NCBI GenBank assembly: GCA_905233345.1
Contig: CAJODQ010000007.1
Coordinates: 1 to 59,703 of the forward strand
Length of the DNA stretch: 59,703 nt
DNA from: an uncultured Bacteroidales bacterium
GTDB lineage: Bacteria; Bacteroidota; Bacteroidia; Bacteroidales; UBA932
Direction of reading: 5' to 3'
Shown: positions 15,677-24,435 of the stretch, in pieces
Layout of the letters: each line of letters begins with the position of its first letter
Numbering within the stretch: position 1 is the first letter of the stretch
Position numbers and translations under genes: made by a program
The notes under the pieces: generated by a model
What the model was told of the DNA's origin: nothing
The model's database searches: none
Seen by the model: the letters and a program-made list of their open reading frames with translations, nothing else

Positions 15677-16400
15677 ACTGAGAAAATTCCGGGAGAACGA
15701 GACCTTCTCCTGCCTGGTGCAGCCCGCCACCGAAGAATTGCTCGGGCGCGACCATCCCCTGAAGGGGCACTGGAAATCCGAGATGTTCCACAACGACCAC
15801 CCCATCGTCCTCGAGCTGGGGTGCGGCAAGGGCGAATACACCATCGCGCTGGCGGAACGCTTCCCCGACAAGAACTATATTGGCATTGACATCAAGGGCG
15901 CCCGGCTCTGGAAGGGTGCCAAATACGCCACCCTCAACCAATTGGGCAACGTGGCCTTCATCCGCACGCGCATCGAGTTCATCGAGTCGCTCTTCGGCCC
16001 GGGCGAGATCGACGAGATATGGATTACCTTCGCAGACCCGCAGGAGCGCAAGCCCCGCAAACGCCTCACCCACCCCCGCTTCCTGGAAAGCTACCGGCGC
16101 ATGCTTGCCCCGGGCGGGATCATCCACCTGAAGACCGACAGCCGCCTGCTGCACCACTTCACCCTCGAAACCGCGCGCTGCAACGGCCTGACGGTGCTCG
16201 AGAACAACGAAGACATCTACGGCACGGGGCGCGCCGACGAGCTGCTCAGCATCCAGACTTTCTACGAGAAGAACTTCCTGGCACAGGGCATCCCCATCAC
16301 CTATCTGGCGTTCCGGCTCAACAGCGACGCGACCCTGGTCGAACCCGAGTGGGACCAGGAACCTTACGAACAGACCTACAAGACGCTTACGCGGTCCTGA
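15663..16400 (+). CDS. trmB: tRNA (guanine-N7)-methyltransferase
   Basis: A 245-residue SAM-dependent enzyme making m7G46 in tRNA. The SAM-binding motif VLELGCGKGEYT lies near residue 48, then YIGIDIKG. The usual PDPWPK motif reads FADPQERKPRKR here, a deviation seen in some Bacteroidetes, so the active site may differ slightly. The gene overlaps gldH at the start and the polyprenyl synthase gene (convergent, 14 bases) at the end. Confidence 0.9.
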   Translation: MGKGKLRKFRENETFSCLVQPATEELLGRDHPLKGHWKSEMFHNDHPIVLELGCGKGEYTIALAERFPDKNYIGIDIKGARLWKGAKYATLNQLGNVAFIRTRIEFIESLFGPGEIDEIWITFADPQERKPRKRLTHPRFLESYRRMLAPGGIIHLKTDSRLLHHFTLETARCNGLTVLENNEDIYGTGRADELLSIQTFYEKNFLAQGIPITYLAFRLNSDATLVEPEWDQEPYEQTYKTLTRS

Positions 16401-17352
16401 CGGCCATCAGTCCGGCCATTTTTTCGAGATAGTTTTTAGCCTCGGACGCCGGAAGTGGCGCGAGGGCTTCGGTGGCCTGGCGGATCTCCTCCTCCAGGAC
16501 CCGGCGCGCATCGGACAGCGCGTCGTATTGCCGCACGAGCGAGAAGATCTCCTCGACCAGTTCGGCGTCGGGTTTCCGCATGCGGCGGCGGAGCTTGCGC
16601 GCGAGGGCGGCGGGAACTTTCGCCAGCAGGCAGAGCAGCGGCAGGGTGATCTTCTTTTCCATGATATCCTGCCCGGTGGGCTTGCCAATGGCCAGCTCCG
16701 GCGAATAGTCGAGGATGTCATCCATCATCTGGAAGGCCTGGCCAATGTGGCAGGCGTAGCTGCGGCAGGCGGCGATCTCCGCCTCCCCGGCCCCGGCACT
16801 ATAAGCCGCACTCACCATGGCCGCCTCGAAGAGCGAGGTGGTCTTGCAATAAATGATCCGGCGGTAGTCTTCTTCGGTGGTGTCGCCTTTTTCGGCACGT
16901 TCGAGCTGCAGCATCTCGCCCCGGGCCAGGTCGCCCAGGCACTTCGAGAAAGCGTGCAGCACCCGCTTGTCGGGATGGTCGATGATCAGGTCCATGGCCC
17001 GGGAAAGCCAGAAATCCCCGACCAGCACGGCGGTAGAGGGCGTGTAGAGTGCCATCACGGTGGGGGCGCCACGACGGACGGTCGACTCGTCGGCCACGTC
17101 GTCGTGCAGGAGCGTGGCCGTGTGCAGCAACTCGGACGCCGCCGCACAAGAAACAACGCGCTCATCGCACGGGGCCCCGAGGGCTTGTGCGATGAGCAGC
17201 GTAAAGGTAGGGCGAAGCTTCTTGCCCCCGTGCTCCAGGATGAAGCGGTTCACCTTTTCGAGCAACGGGATATCGGTCCGGAGACTTTCGGCGAAGCAGC
17301 GCTGGAAATCCGTCCAGGCCGGGCCCAGAAACTTTTGGACTTCCTTGTACAA
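16387..17352 (-). CDS. Polyprenyl diphosphate synthase
   Basis: A 321-residue trans-prenyltransferase. The two aspartate-rich motifs are intact: LLHDDVAD near residue 85 and MMDDILDY near residue 210. GGKKLRP binds the pyrophosphate. It builds long-chain isoprenoids, here probably the side chain of menaquinone; chain length cannot be read from the sequence. It starts 2 bases from the end of the beta-barrel gene, suggesting one transcript. Confidence 0.9.
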   Translation of the reverse strand: MYKEVQKFLGPAWTDFQRCFAESLRTDIPLLEKVNRFILEHGGKKLRPTFTLLIAQALGAPCDERVVSCAAASELLHTATLLHDDVADESTVRRGAPTVMALYTPSTAVLVGDFWLSRAMDLIIDHPDKRVLHAFSKCLGDLARGEMLQLERAEKGDTTEEDYRRIIYCKTTSLFEAAMVSAAYSAGAGEAEIAACRSYACHIGQAFQMMDDILDYSPELAIGKPTGQDIMEKKITLPLLCLLAKVPAALARKLRRRMRKPDAELVEEIFSLVRQYDALSDARRVLEEEIRQATEALAPLPASEAKNYLEKMAGLMAVRTA

Positions 17353-17354
17353 GG

Positions 17355-17942
17355 TTAGAATCTCAGTGCGATGGAGATTTCGAAAGTACGGATGTGACCC
17401 GAGATATCATCGAAGTGCGACATGGCGTCCTGTGCACTCTTGACATCAGCCAAGGTACCAAAGTTCCAGTTGAACTTGCCAGCGATCTGAAGCTTCCAGA
17501 TCTCGACACCCAGACCGGCACCGACACCCCACTCAAAATGCTTGAGGGCTTTAACATCGGTCTCGGAGATATTCTTGCCGCTCGGTTTGAAGCGATAACC
17601 CAAGAACGGGCTGCCGAAAATGAAGGGACGGGCGATCAGCAAATCGGGACCCCACTGGACATTGAGGGGAATTTCCAGGCTGGACAGCCGGAGATCGGCA
17701 CCATCCGAGAATTTCAGGCCGGACACCTTGTAAAGCAGTTCCGGCTGGAACGAGAAACCGTGCGAAGGTTCGGTCTGGAAGCCGATACCGGCATGCCAAC
17801 CAGAACGACCGGCTTTCAGGTCTTTCACCGTCACGCTGCTACTGCTGGAGTAGTTGTAACCAGCCTTGACGATAAAGCCCTGCGCATTGGCCAGAATGCC
17901 GAAGCACAGGATGCTGACGATCAACAGAGTAAGTTTTTTCAT
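17355..17942 (-). CDS. Outer-membrane beta-barrel protein (PorT-like)
   Basis: A 195-residue product with a signal peptide (MKKLTLLIVSILCFGILANA) and alternating amphipathic beta-strands ending in a C-terminal aromatic residue (EISIALRF), as in small porin-like barrels such as PorT/OmpX types. The function is unassigned. The start at 17942 (MKKLTLL) was chosen over a reading extending to 18107 that runs through the thioredoxin gene in another frame. Confidence 0.8.
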   Translation of the reverse strand: MKKLTLLIVSILCFGILANAQGFIVKAGYNYSSSSSVTVKDLKAGRSGWHAGIGFQTEPSHGFSFQPELLYKVSGLKFSDGADLRLSSLEIPLNVQWGPDLLIARPFIFGSPFLGYRFKPSGKNISETDVKALKHFEWGVGAGLGVEIWKLQIAGKFNWNFGTLADVKSAQDAMSHFDDISGHIRTFEISIALRF

Positions 17943-17953
17943 ATTCGTTCGTT

Positions 17954-18271
17954 TTAGATAATTGCTTCGATTTTCTTTTCGATTTCGGCCTGCGGGACGG
18001 CGCCCACCAGGCGGTCGACCAGTTCGCCGTTCTTGAAGAAGAGCAGCGTGGGGATGTTGCGGATGCCGAATTTCATGGGGATGTCGGCGCTCTCGTCCAC
18101 ATTGCATTTGACCACGTTCATCTTGCCTTCATATTTCTCGGCCAGTTTGTCCACCACGGGAGAAAGCATGCGGCAGGGACCGCACCAGGTGGCCCAGAAA
18201 TCCACGAGCACGGGCAGGGAGCCCTGTTCGACGATCTCGGAGAAATTGGAATCAGTTAATGCTTGTGCCAT
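17954..18271 (-). CDS. trxA: Thioredoxin
   Basis: A 105-residue thioredoxin with the active site WCGPC near residue 30, the cis-proline segment NIPTLL, and a start at MAQALTDSNF. No signal peptide, so cytoplasmic. A TATCTTTA-like -7 box lies about 40 bases upstream. The barrel gene follows after 11 bases. Confidence 0.93.
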   Translation of the reverse strand: MAQALTDSNFSEIVEQGSLPVLVDFWATWCGPCRMLSPVVDKLAEKYEGKMNVVKCNVDESADIPMKFGIRNIPTLLFFKNGELVDRLVGAVPQAEIEKKIEAII

Positions 18272-18327
18272 ATTCTTATTGTCTATTTGCGTTAAATCTG
18301 GGTAAAGATACAATTTTTTTCGGAATG

Positions 18328-18621
18328 TCAGACGGTTTGCTCGATATTCCAGACGAAGGCGCGGACGCCCACCGCCTTGTTGCGCGCGTCGAGCTTGCGC
18401 ACCGTCAGCAGCAGTTCGTCCACCTTCTCGTCGGGCACCACCGTGATGATGGCGGAGTTCATTTCCGGCCAGGTGTGGGTGCCGCGGCGGGGCTCGCCGT
18501 CGACGGAGCCACAGCCCTGCACCTGCTCAAAAAAGGTAAAACCTCTGATTTCCAACACTTCCAGCATATACTCCACGCGCGTGGTGAAGGCCTGGTTGAA
18601 TACAATCATTACACTTTTCAT
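18328..18621 (-). CDS. PG0541-type transporter-associated protein
   Basis: A 97-residue soluble protein (MKSVMIVFNQAFTTRVEYML...) with a PII-like ferredoxin fold pattern. In Bacteroidales the PG0541 family is encoded at the end of RND efflux operons, exactly this arrangement: the start codon overlaps the RND gene by four bases. It may sense a ligand or control pump activity. The central GCGSVDGEPRRGTHTW loop may be the binding site; this is inference. Confidence 0.8.
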   Translation of the reverse strand: MKSVMIVFNQAFTTRVEYMLEVLEIRGFTFFEQVQGCGSVDGEPRRGTHTWPEMNSAIITVVPDEKVDELLLTVRKLDARNKAVGVRAFVWNIEQTV

Positions 18622-21600
18622 CGCGTTTCCTCCTGATCGGGATTCAAATTCATGAAAATAAACTCTTTGCGGCGCTTCTCCTCCTTGTTGCGCTCACCGC
18701 TGCGGGACATCAGGCCATAGACCACCGGCACGATGATCAGCGTGATGAAGGTCGAAACCAACAGACCACCGATCACCACGATACCCAGCGGACGCCACAT
18801 TTCGGAACCCTCACCGTGGCTCAAGGCCATCGGGAGCATACCGAGCAGGGTCGTGAAGGCCGTCATGAGCACCGGGCGCAGACGCGAGGCACCCGAGAGG
18901 GCAATGGCGTCGTTGAGCTTGTAGCCGCGGTCGCGCATCAGGTTGATGTAGTCCACCAGCACGATACCGTTCTTCACCACGATACCGATGAGCATCACGA
19001 TACCCAGCGCGCCGATCATGTCGAGTGTCGTGCCCGTGATCCAGAGGGCCAGCACCACGCCTGAGAGGGCGAACGGAATGGCCAGCATGATCACGGCGGG
19101 CTTGCTGAGGCTTTCGAACTGCGAGGCCATCACGATATAGACGAGCAGGATGATGAGCAGACCCAGCGTCAGGATGTCGCTGAAAGACTTCTGCTGGTCT
19201 TCGTAGTCACCGGCCAGGATCACCGAGACGCCCGAAGGTGCCCTGTGCTGGTCCACCTGCACCTGGATATCACGCGCCAGCTCGCCCAGCGAGGTCTTGT
19301 ACGGCAGGGCCGTCACACGGACATAGCGCTGGCGGCTCTTGCGCTCGATGGTCTGGGGGGCCCAGTACTCCTCGATCGAGGCGATTTCGCTCAGTTTGAT
19401 GCGGTAGCCCGTCGCGGTCGGGATGGTGAGGTCGAGAATGTCGTTGATGGAGTTGCGGTCCTCTTCCTTGAGGCGGACCACAATGTTGTATTCATCGCCG
19501 TCTTCTTTCAGGAAACCGGCCGTATAGCCGGCCACACGGTTGCGCACATACTGCGACACAGTGGCGGTATTCAGGCCGTACATGGCGGCTTTCTCCTTGT
19601 CGACCACGAGCTTCAGCTCGGGACGGTCCTTGTCGCGGGTCACGCGCACGTTGCGGGCGCCCGGCACATTGTCGATGATCGCCTGGCGGATCTCCTGGGC
19701 ATAGAGGCTCGTCTCGTCGAAGTCGTAGCCGTAGATCTCCACGTCGACCGTGGAGGCACCGCCACCGCCCATACCGCCGGAGGCCATGCACTGATACTCA
19801 ATGATCTGGGGATACTTGGACAGCTCCTGACGGATGACTTCGGCAATCTCGTCGATGGTGCGTTTACGCTCATATTTCTTGGTGCAGACCACCGTCATCG
19901 AGATCTTGTAATTGGTATTGGAGGAGAAGAGGGCGCTGATGGAGCTCTCGTCGTTGGAACCGGCGGAGGTCGAGATGCGCTTGACTTCGGGCACCAGTTC
20001 CATGATGCGGCCTTCCAGCACGCGGGCCAGGGCGGCCGTCTGCTCGATGCGCGTACCCGGCTGCACTTCCACGGTCACGCTGAGGCGGCCGTTGTCGCTG
20101 GTCTGCATGAAGTCTGTACCGATCTTGCCGGCAATCAGCGGAAGGAGCGTCAGTCCGAAGAAGATCACGGCGACGACGATGGTGACCAGCTTGTGACGCA
20201 GGCACCAGCTCAGCAGTCGCGCATAGGCCTTGTCCACCTTGTCGAGGACGCCTTTCACGATAAAGCGGTCATACCAGCCCGTCTTCTGTCCCTCGTCAAT
20301 GAGATGTCCTTTCTCGTCGATTTCCACCTTGTTGGCCTTCAGCAGCTTCGAGCAAAGCATCGGGATCAGCGAGATGGCCACCAGCGTCGAAGTACAGACC
20401 ACGATGGTCACGATCCAGCCCAATTCCTTGAAGAGGATGCCGGCCATGCCGGTGAGCATGGTCAGGGGGATGAACACCGCCGCGATGACGAGCGTCGTCG
20501 CGATGACGGAGGTCCACACCTCGTTGGTCGCGTAGATAGCCGCTTCGTGCGGCGAACTGCCGCGGTCGATGTGCTTGGAGATATTTTCCAGCACCACGAT
20601 GGCGTCGTCGACCACCATACCGATGGCCACGGTCAGTGCGGACAGGGAGATGATGTTGAGCGAACTGCCGACCATCAGCAGGTAGATGAAGGCCACGATC
20701 AAGGCGATCGGGATGGTAATGCCGATGATCAGGGTCGCGCGCCACTTGCCCAGGAAGAAGAAGACCACCAGCACCACGAAGAGCAAGGCGTAGAGGATGG
20801 ATTCCTCCAGCGAGCCGATGGCGTTTTCAATTTCTTCAGACGAGTCGTAGATCATCTTGATCTCGACGTCGGAAGGCAAGGTTTTCTCGATCTTGGCGAG
20901 TTCCTTGCGCACGTCCTTACAGACCTGCACGGTATTGGAGCCCGATTTCTTGGCAATGATCAGACGGACGGCATCCTTGCTGTCCACCTTCTCGTCGAGC
21001 GAGAGGTCTTTGATGGTATCGCGAACGGCGGCCAGGTCGCGGACGAACACTTTCTGGCCCTGCGGCGAGGTGAACACCACGATATCGGAGATCTCGGCGC
21101 TCTGGCCGTACTCGCCGCGCACCTGCATCTGGTACTGTTCCTTGTTCATCTTCACCGTACCGCTCGAGAGGTTCAGGTTGTTCACGCTGATGGCGTTCGC
21201 CACCTGCTCGAGGGTCAGGCCGAAGCCGTCGAGCTTGGCCTGGTCGATGTCGATATAGACATAGCGGTCGGGGGCGCCGGACACCGACACGGAGCCGATG
21301 CCCTTGATGCGGTTGAGCTGCGGCACCACCTCGTCGTTCATGATCTTCTCCAGGCCGGGATAGCTTTCCTTGGCCATCACGGAATACTGGAGGATCGGCA
21401 TCAGGCTCGAATTGAGCTTGAACATCACGGGGCTGGAGCAACCGTCAGGCAGGTTGCTCTTGACCATGTCGATGTACGATCGTATGTCGTTGGCCGCCTC
21501 ATCGAGGTTGGCCCCCCACTCCATCTCCAGGGAGACAACCGACATGTTGTCGCGCGAGGAGGAGGTCAGTTCCTTCAGGCCGTCGACCGACGTGAGGCTG

Positions 21601-21806
21601 TTCTCGATGATCTTGGTCACATTGGTTTCGATCTCGCTGGCGGAAGCGCCGGCATAGGTGGTCATCACCGTGATGTACGGCGGTTCCATCTCCGGGAACT
21701 GGTCGATCGGCAGCCGCAGGAGCGAGAACACGCCGATGACGATGACCGCCACAAAGATCAGCGCCGTGGTGACCGGTTTGTTGATCGCTGATTTGTAGAT
21801 GCTCAT
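18618..21806 (-). CDS. RND efflux pump inner-membrane transporter
   Basis: A 1062-residue RND pump of the HAE1/AcrB class. The N-terminus (MSIYKSAINKPVTTALIFVA), the proton-relay aspartates in helix 4 (GMVVDDAIVVLENI) and twelve membrane helices in two repeats with large periplasmic loops are visible. It exports hydrophobic compounds with the MFP adaptor and TolC partner encoded just upstream. Substrates are unknown. The gene ends by overlapping the PG0541-like gene by four bases. Confidence 0.93.
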   Translation of the reverse strand: MSIYKSAINKPVTTALIFVAVIVIGVFSLLRLPIDQFPEMEPPYITVMTTYAGASASEIETNVTKIIENSLTSVDGLKELTSSSRDNMSVVSLEMEWGANLDEAANDIRSYIDMVKSNLPDGCSSPVMFKLNSSLMPILQYSVMAKESYPGLEKIMNDEVVPQLNRIKGIGSVSVSGAPDRYVYIDIDQAKLDGFGLTLEQVANAISVNNLNLSSGTVKMNKEQYQMQVRGEYGQSAEISDIVVFTSPQGQKVFVRDLAAVRDTIKDLSLDEKVDSKDAVRLIIAKKSGSNTVQVCKDVRKELAKIEKTLPSDVEIKMIYDSSEEIENAIGSLEESILYALLFVVLVVFFFLGKWRATLIIGITIPIALIVAFIYLLMVGSSLNIISLSALTVAIGMVVDDAIVVLENISKHIDRGSSPHEAAIYATNEVWTSVIATTLVIAAVFIPLTMLTGMAGILFKELGWIVTIVVCTSTLVAISLIPMLCSKLLKANKVEIDEKGHLIDEGQKTGWYDRFIVKGVLDKVDKAYARLLSWCLRHKLVTIVVAVIFFGLTLLPLIAGKIGTDFMQTSDNGRLSVTVEVQPGTRIEQTAALARVLEGRIMELVPEVKRISTSAGSNDESSISALFSSNTNYKISMTVVCTKKYERKRTIDEIAEVIRQELSKYPQIIEYQCMASGGMGGGGASTVDVEIYGYDFDETSLYAQEIRQAIIDNVPGARNVRVTRDKDRPELKLVVDKEKAAMYGLNTATVSQYVRNRVAGYTAGFLKEDGDEYNIVVRLKEEDRNSINDILDLTIPTATGYRIKLSEIASIEEYWAPQTIERKSRQRYVRVTALPYKTSLGELARDIQVQVDQHRAPSGVSVILAGDYEDQQKSFSDILTLGLLIILLVYIVMASQFESLSKPAVIMLAIPFALSGVVLALWITGTTLDMIGALGIVMLIGIVVKNGIVLVDYINLMRDRGYKLNDAIALSGASRLRPVLMTAFTTLLGMLPMALSHGEGSEMWRPLGIVVIGGLLVSTFITLIIVPVVYGLMSRSGERNKEEKRRKEFIFMNLNPDQEETR

Positions 21807-21809
21807 CGT

Positions 21810-22826
21810 TTAGTTCTCCTTGATTACGTTCAACTTCGAGCCGTCGACCAGTTTACCCTGGCCCACCGTCACGAGGTGGTCGCCTTCCTGCAGTTCGTCG
21901 CTGATGACTTCGATCTTGTCGTCGAAACGCTGGCCGAGCTTCACGAACACGCGTTTGGCTACGCCACCCTCATCGATGAAGACATAGCGGTCGTTCGAGC
22001 CGGTGAGCTTCAGCACGGCCTGGTAGGGCACCACAAGGGCGCGGTCCATGCCCACGGACATGCGGGTCTTGGCATACATACCCGGACGCAGCTTCAGGCT
22101 CTTGTTTGGAATCCGCAGCTTGGCGGGGAAGGTGTGCGAGGTCGGTTCGATGGCCGGATAGACGATGTCAATCGTGGCAGGGAACTCTTCGCCGGGATAG
22201 ATGTCCGTCCGGATCATGACCGGCATGCCTTTCTTGATATGCGGGAAATAGTTCTCCGGGATGGGAATCAGGGCCTTCAGGAGATAGATCTGCGTCAGCT
22301 CCAGGATGGGCTGTCCGCTGTACAACTCACCGTCCTCATAGTTCTTGGCCGTGATCACACCGGAAAAAGGCGCGCGGACGAAGGTGTTCTTCTCCAGGAA
22401 ATCGAGCGACTCCTTGGTCTGCTCGTAGCTCAGCTTCGTCTGGTCGTAGGTCTGCTGCGACACAGCGCCGCTCTCACGGAGCGTTTCCATGCGCTGCAGT
22501 TCCACACCCAGGTTGGCGTACGTCAGTTTCGTGGTGTTGTACTGGTTCTGGTCCATCCGGACGAGCATCGCGCCGGCTGCCACCTCGGTGGCCACATCGG
22601 CGTAGATGTGCTCGATGATGCCTGTGACGGACGGGGAAATCTTGACCGACTGCCAACTTTCCAGCGTGGTGGAGAATTCGAGTTCACGTGAGATGTCGGA
22701 CATGACGATCGTGGTGGTTTCCACGAGTTCCACGCGATCTTCCATCTTCTGCTCGGTTTGCTTGCCGCCGCACGCGGTGGCAAGGACGGCCAGGGCCGCC
22801 ACTAAGAGGATACTGCTTCTTTTCAT
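21810..22826 (-). CDS. RND periplasmic adaptor (membrane fusion protein)
   Basis: A 338-residue lipoprotein (MKRSSILLVAALAVLATAC). The hairpin and lipoyl-like regions are visible: AGAMLVRMDQNQY, a coiled coil at about 90-140, then FVRAPFSGVITAKNYEDGELY. It links pump and outer-membrane channel. A second in-frame ATG nine bases earlier (22835) is possible; the shorter start gives a cleaner signal peptide. It lies between the TolC and pump genes with gaps of 3-11 bases. Confidence 0.9.
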   Translation of the reverse strand: MKRSSILLVAALAVLATACGGKQTEQKMEDRVELVETTTIVMSDISRELEFSTTLESWQSVKISPSVTGIIEHIYADVATEVAAGAMLVRMDQNQYNTTKLTYANLGVELQRMETLRESGAVSQQTYDQTKLSYEQTKESLDFLEKNTFVRAPFSGVITAKNYEDGELYSGQPILELTQIYLLKALIPIPENYFPHIKKGMPVMIRTDIYPGEEFPATIDIVYPAIEPTSHTFPAKLRIPNKSLKLRPGMYAKTRMSVGMDRALVVPYQAVLKLTGSNDRYVFIDEGGVAKRVFVKLGQRFDDKIEVISDELQEGDHLVTVGQGKLVDGSKLNVIKEN

Positions 22827-22837
22827 ATGGTTCATTT

Positions 22838-24136
22838 CTATTTATTCAGGAGTTGTTCGAGGGCTACCTGCGCATCGATGATATCAAACAGGGCCTGCAC
22901 ATAGTTGCTTTGCGCGGTGAGAAGGTTCGTGCCGGAATTGGTCACGTCGAGGCTGGACGCCACGCCTTGCTCGTATTTCTTGGAGATGTTGTCGAACACG
23001 CGCTGGGCCACATCCACGTTCTGTTTCTGGATGTCGTATTTCTCGAGGGCGCTGCGCAGGTTGTAGACCAGCTGGTGGTGCTGCACATACAGGGCAAGTT
23101 CGGTATCCGCCAGGGTATTGAGCTGTTTCTGGTAGTTCAGGCGCACTTCTTTCATGTTGGCAGTCATCTTGCCGGAGGTGAAGATCGGGATATTAAGCTG
23201 GGCGCCGATCATGTTCGGCGGGGTCATGTTCATCGTAGGCTCGTCGCTGAAGTTGTGGCGGCCACTGTACTGGTGGTAGATACTGAACGTGGGTCCGTTC
23301 GTCCAGCCGGTCAGGGCAATCTGCTTGCGGGTCAGCTCGGTGTTCTGTTTCAGGAGCTGGTAGTCGTAGTTCCGTTCGATGTCGAACGGCTCGTCGAGCA
23401 GGCTCGAGGCGGCGCTGAGGTTCAGCAAGTCATCGAGACTCTGCGTCAACACGATCTGAGCTCTTTCCTCCAGGCAGAGCTGGAGTCGCAGCGAGTTATG
23501 GACCATCTCCAGCGCGCGCTGGGTGATGTTGATGGAATTGGCCATCGTGGCCACCTGCACCAGCAGCTGATCGGCGTTGGTCTGCTCAGCCACACCCACG
23601 TCCACGGATTTCTGGGTCATCTCGTAGAGTTTCTGCATGCTCTCCAGGTTCTGCTCGAGCAGATGAAGGGTCTGTTCGGTCACCAGGGCCGAGAAATAGA
23701 GGGTCTCGACCTGGTTGGCGATTTCTTTCTCGGATTTCTCGAGGGTGATGTCGGCCATCTTCCGCGATATGTCGGCAATGCTCAGCGACACGATCTGGGC
23801 GCCACTCAGCGAGATGTTGGTCGTGAGGTTGAAGGTGGCGTAGGGCGGCATGGACAGCTGCATCTGGCCGAGATCCATCTTGTAGCCCATCATGTTGGAA
23901 TAGGAAGTGGCCGCTGTCACCTGGGGCAGCATGCCGGCGATCGTCTTCCATTTGGTGGCCTGTGCTTTCCGGATGTCAAGCGAGGCGTTCGCGAGGGTCC
24001 GGTTGTGCTCAATGGCGTATTGCTGGGCTTCGTCGAGGGTAAACGAGATCTTTACGGGACCGTCCTGTGCGAAGGCGCTGGCTGCGACCAGCAGGGCAAG
24101 CACGAACAGTCCTGTTTTTTGCATGATATTTCTCAT
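22838..24136 (-). CDS. TolC-type outer-membrane efflux protein
   Basis: A 432-residue protein with signal peptide (ending ASAFAQ) and two TolC-like halves: FTLDEAQQYAIEHNRTLANASLDIRKAQ at the start and long helical segments to the end (LLTAQSNYVQALFDIIDAQVALEQL). It forms the exit duct of the efflux pump. First gene of the four-gene operon; its promoter is at 24167-24197. ATG at 24124 (MQKTGL) is an alternative start. Confidence 0.9.
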   Translation of the reverse strand: MRNIMQKTGLFVLALLVAASAFAQDGPVKISFTLDEAQQYAIEHNRTLANASLDIRKAQATKWKTIAGMLPQVTAATSYSNMMGYKMDLGQMQLSMPPYATFNLTTNISLSGAQIVSLSIADISRKMADITLEKSEKEIANQVETLYFSALVTEQTLHLLEQNLESMQKLYEMTQKSVDVGVAEQTNADQLLVQVATMANSINITQRALEMVHNSLRLQLCLEERAQIVLTQSLDDLLNLSAASSLLDEPFDIERNYDYQLLKQNTELTRKQIALTGWTNGPTFSIYHQYSGRHNFSDEPTMNMTPPNMIGAQLNIPIFTSGKMTANMKEVRLNYQKQLNTLADTELALYVQHHQLVYNLRSALEKYDIQKQNVDVAQRVFDNISKKYEQGVASSLDVTNSGTNLLTAQSNYVQALFDIIDAQVALEQLLNK

Positions 24137-24166
24137 TTCTAGGATATTTTACAGCGTATGAAGGCG

Positions 24167-24197
24167 CAAAAATACTACAAAAATCGCACCACGCAAA
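24167..24197 (-). promoter_or_regulatory. Promoter of the RND efflux operon
   Basis: On the minus strand: TTTG (24197-24194), 19 bases, TATTTTTG (24174-24167), an exact match to the Bacteroidetes consensus with ideal spacing. The predicted leader is about 25 bases. Confidence 0.75.
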
Positions 24198-24198
24198 A

Positions 24199-24425
24199 AT
24201 AAGCTACGCTCCATGGCTCTGGTTTTCGTTCAGCTCGCGAAAAAATGCTCGCTGAGCCGAAAACCACCCGCCATTACGCTCCGCTTGCGCCAGGCACGAT
24301 TGGGAAATTGCTTCGAAGACCCTAGCCACCCGCGGCTGATAGCGGGAGGGGCCCATGCGAAGCATGGGAGGGAGACGCGAAGCGTCGGTCTGAGAAGCAA
24401 TTCCCAGAGCGCCCAAGCAAGCAAA
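24199..24425. repeat. Dispersed hairpin-rich element, copy A
   Basis: The first 90 bases (about 24199-24290) align, at roughly 80 percent by eye, with the reverse complement of 43176-43285, from AATAAGC..CGCTCC through AAAATGCTCGC to the CACCC run. The remainder contains short hairpins with three-base loops, such as CCATGCGAAGCATGG at about 24353-24367 and GACGCGAAGCGTC at about 24374-24386. No credible gene lies here. It fills the space between the M28 peptidase gene and the efflux promoter. Confidence 0.6.
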
Positions 24426-24435
24426 TAGTCTGTCG

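Noticed and set aside
19245-21791. Open frame of about 848 codons on the plus strand
   Set aside because: It lies opposite the RND pump gene, which has clear family motifs; the antisense product is His/Asp/Gly/Arg-rich and without domains, a codon-usage shadow in GC-rich DNA.
24213-24428. Frames in the spacer between M28 and TolC genes
   Set aside because: The spacer is a non-coding hairpin-rich repeat present also at 43176; the frames differ between copies.
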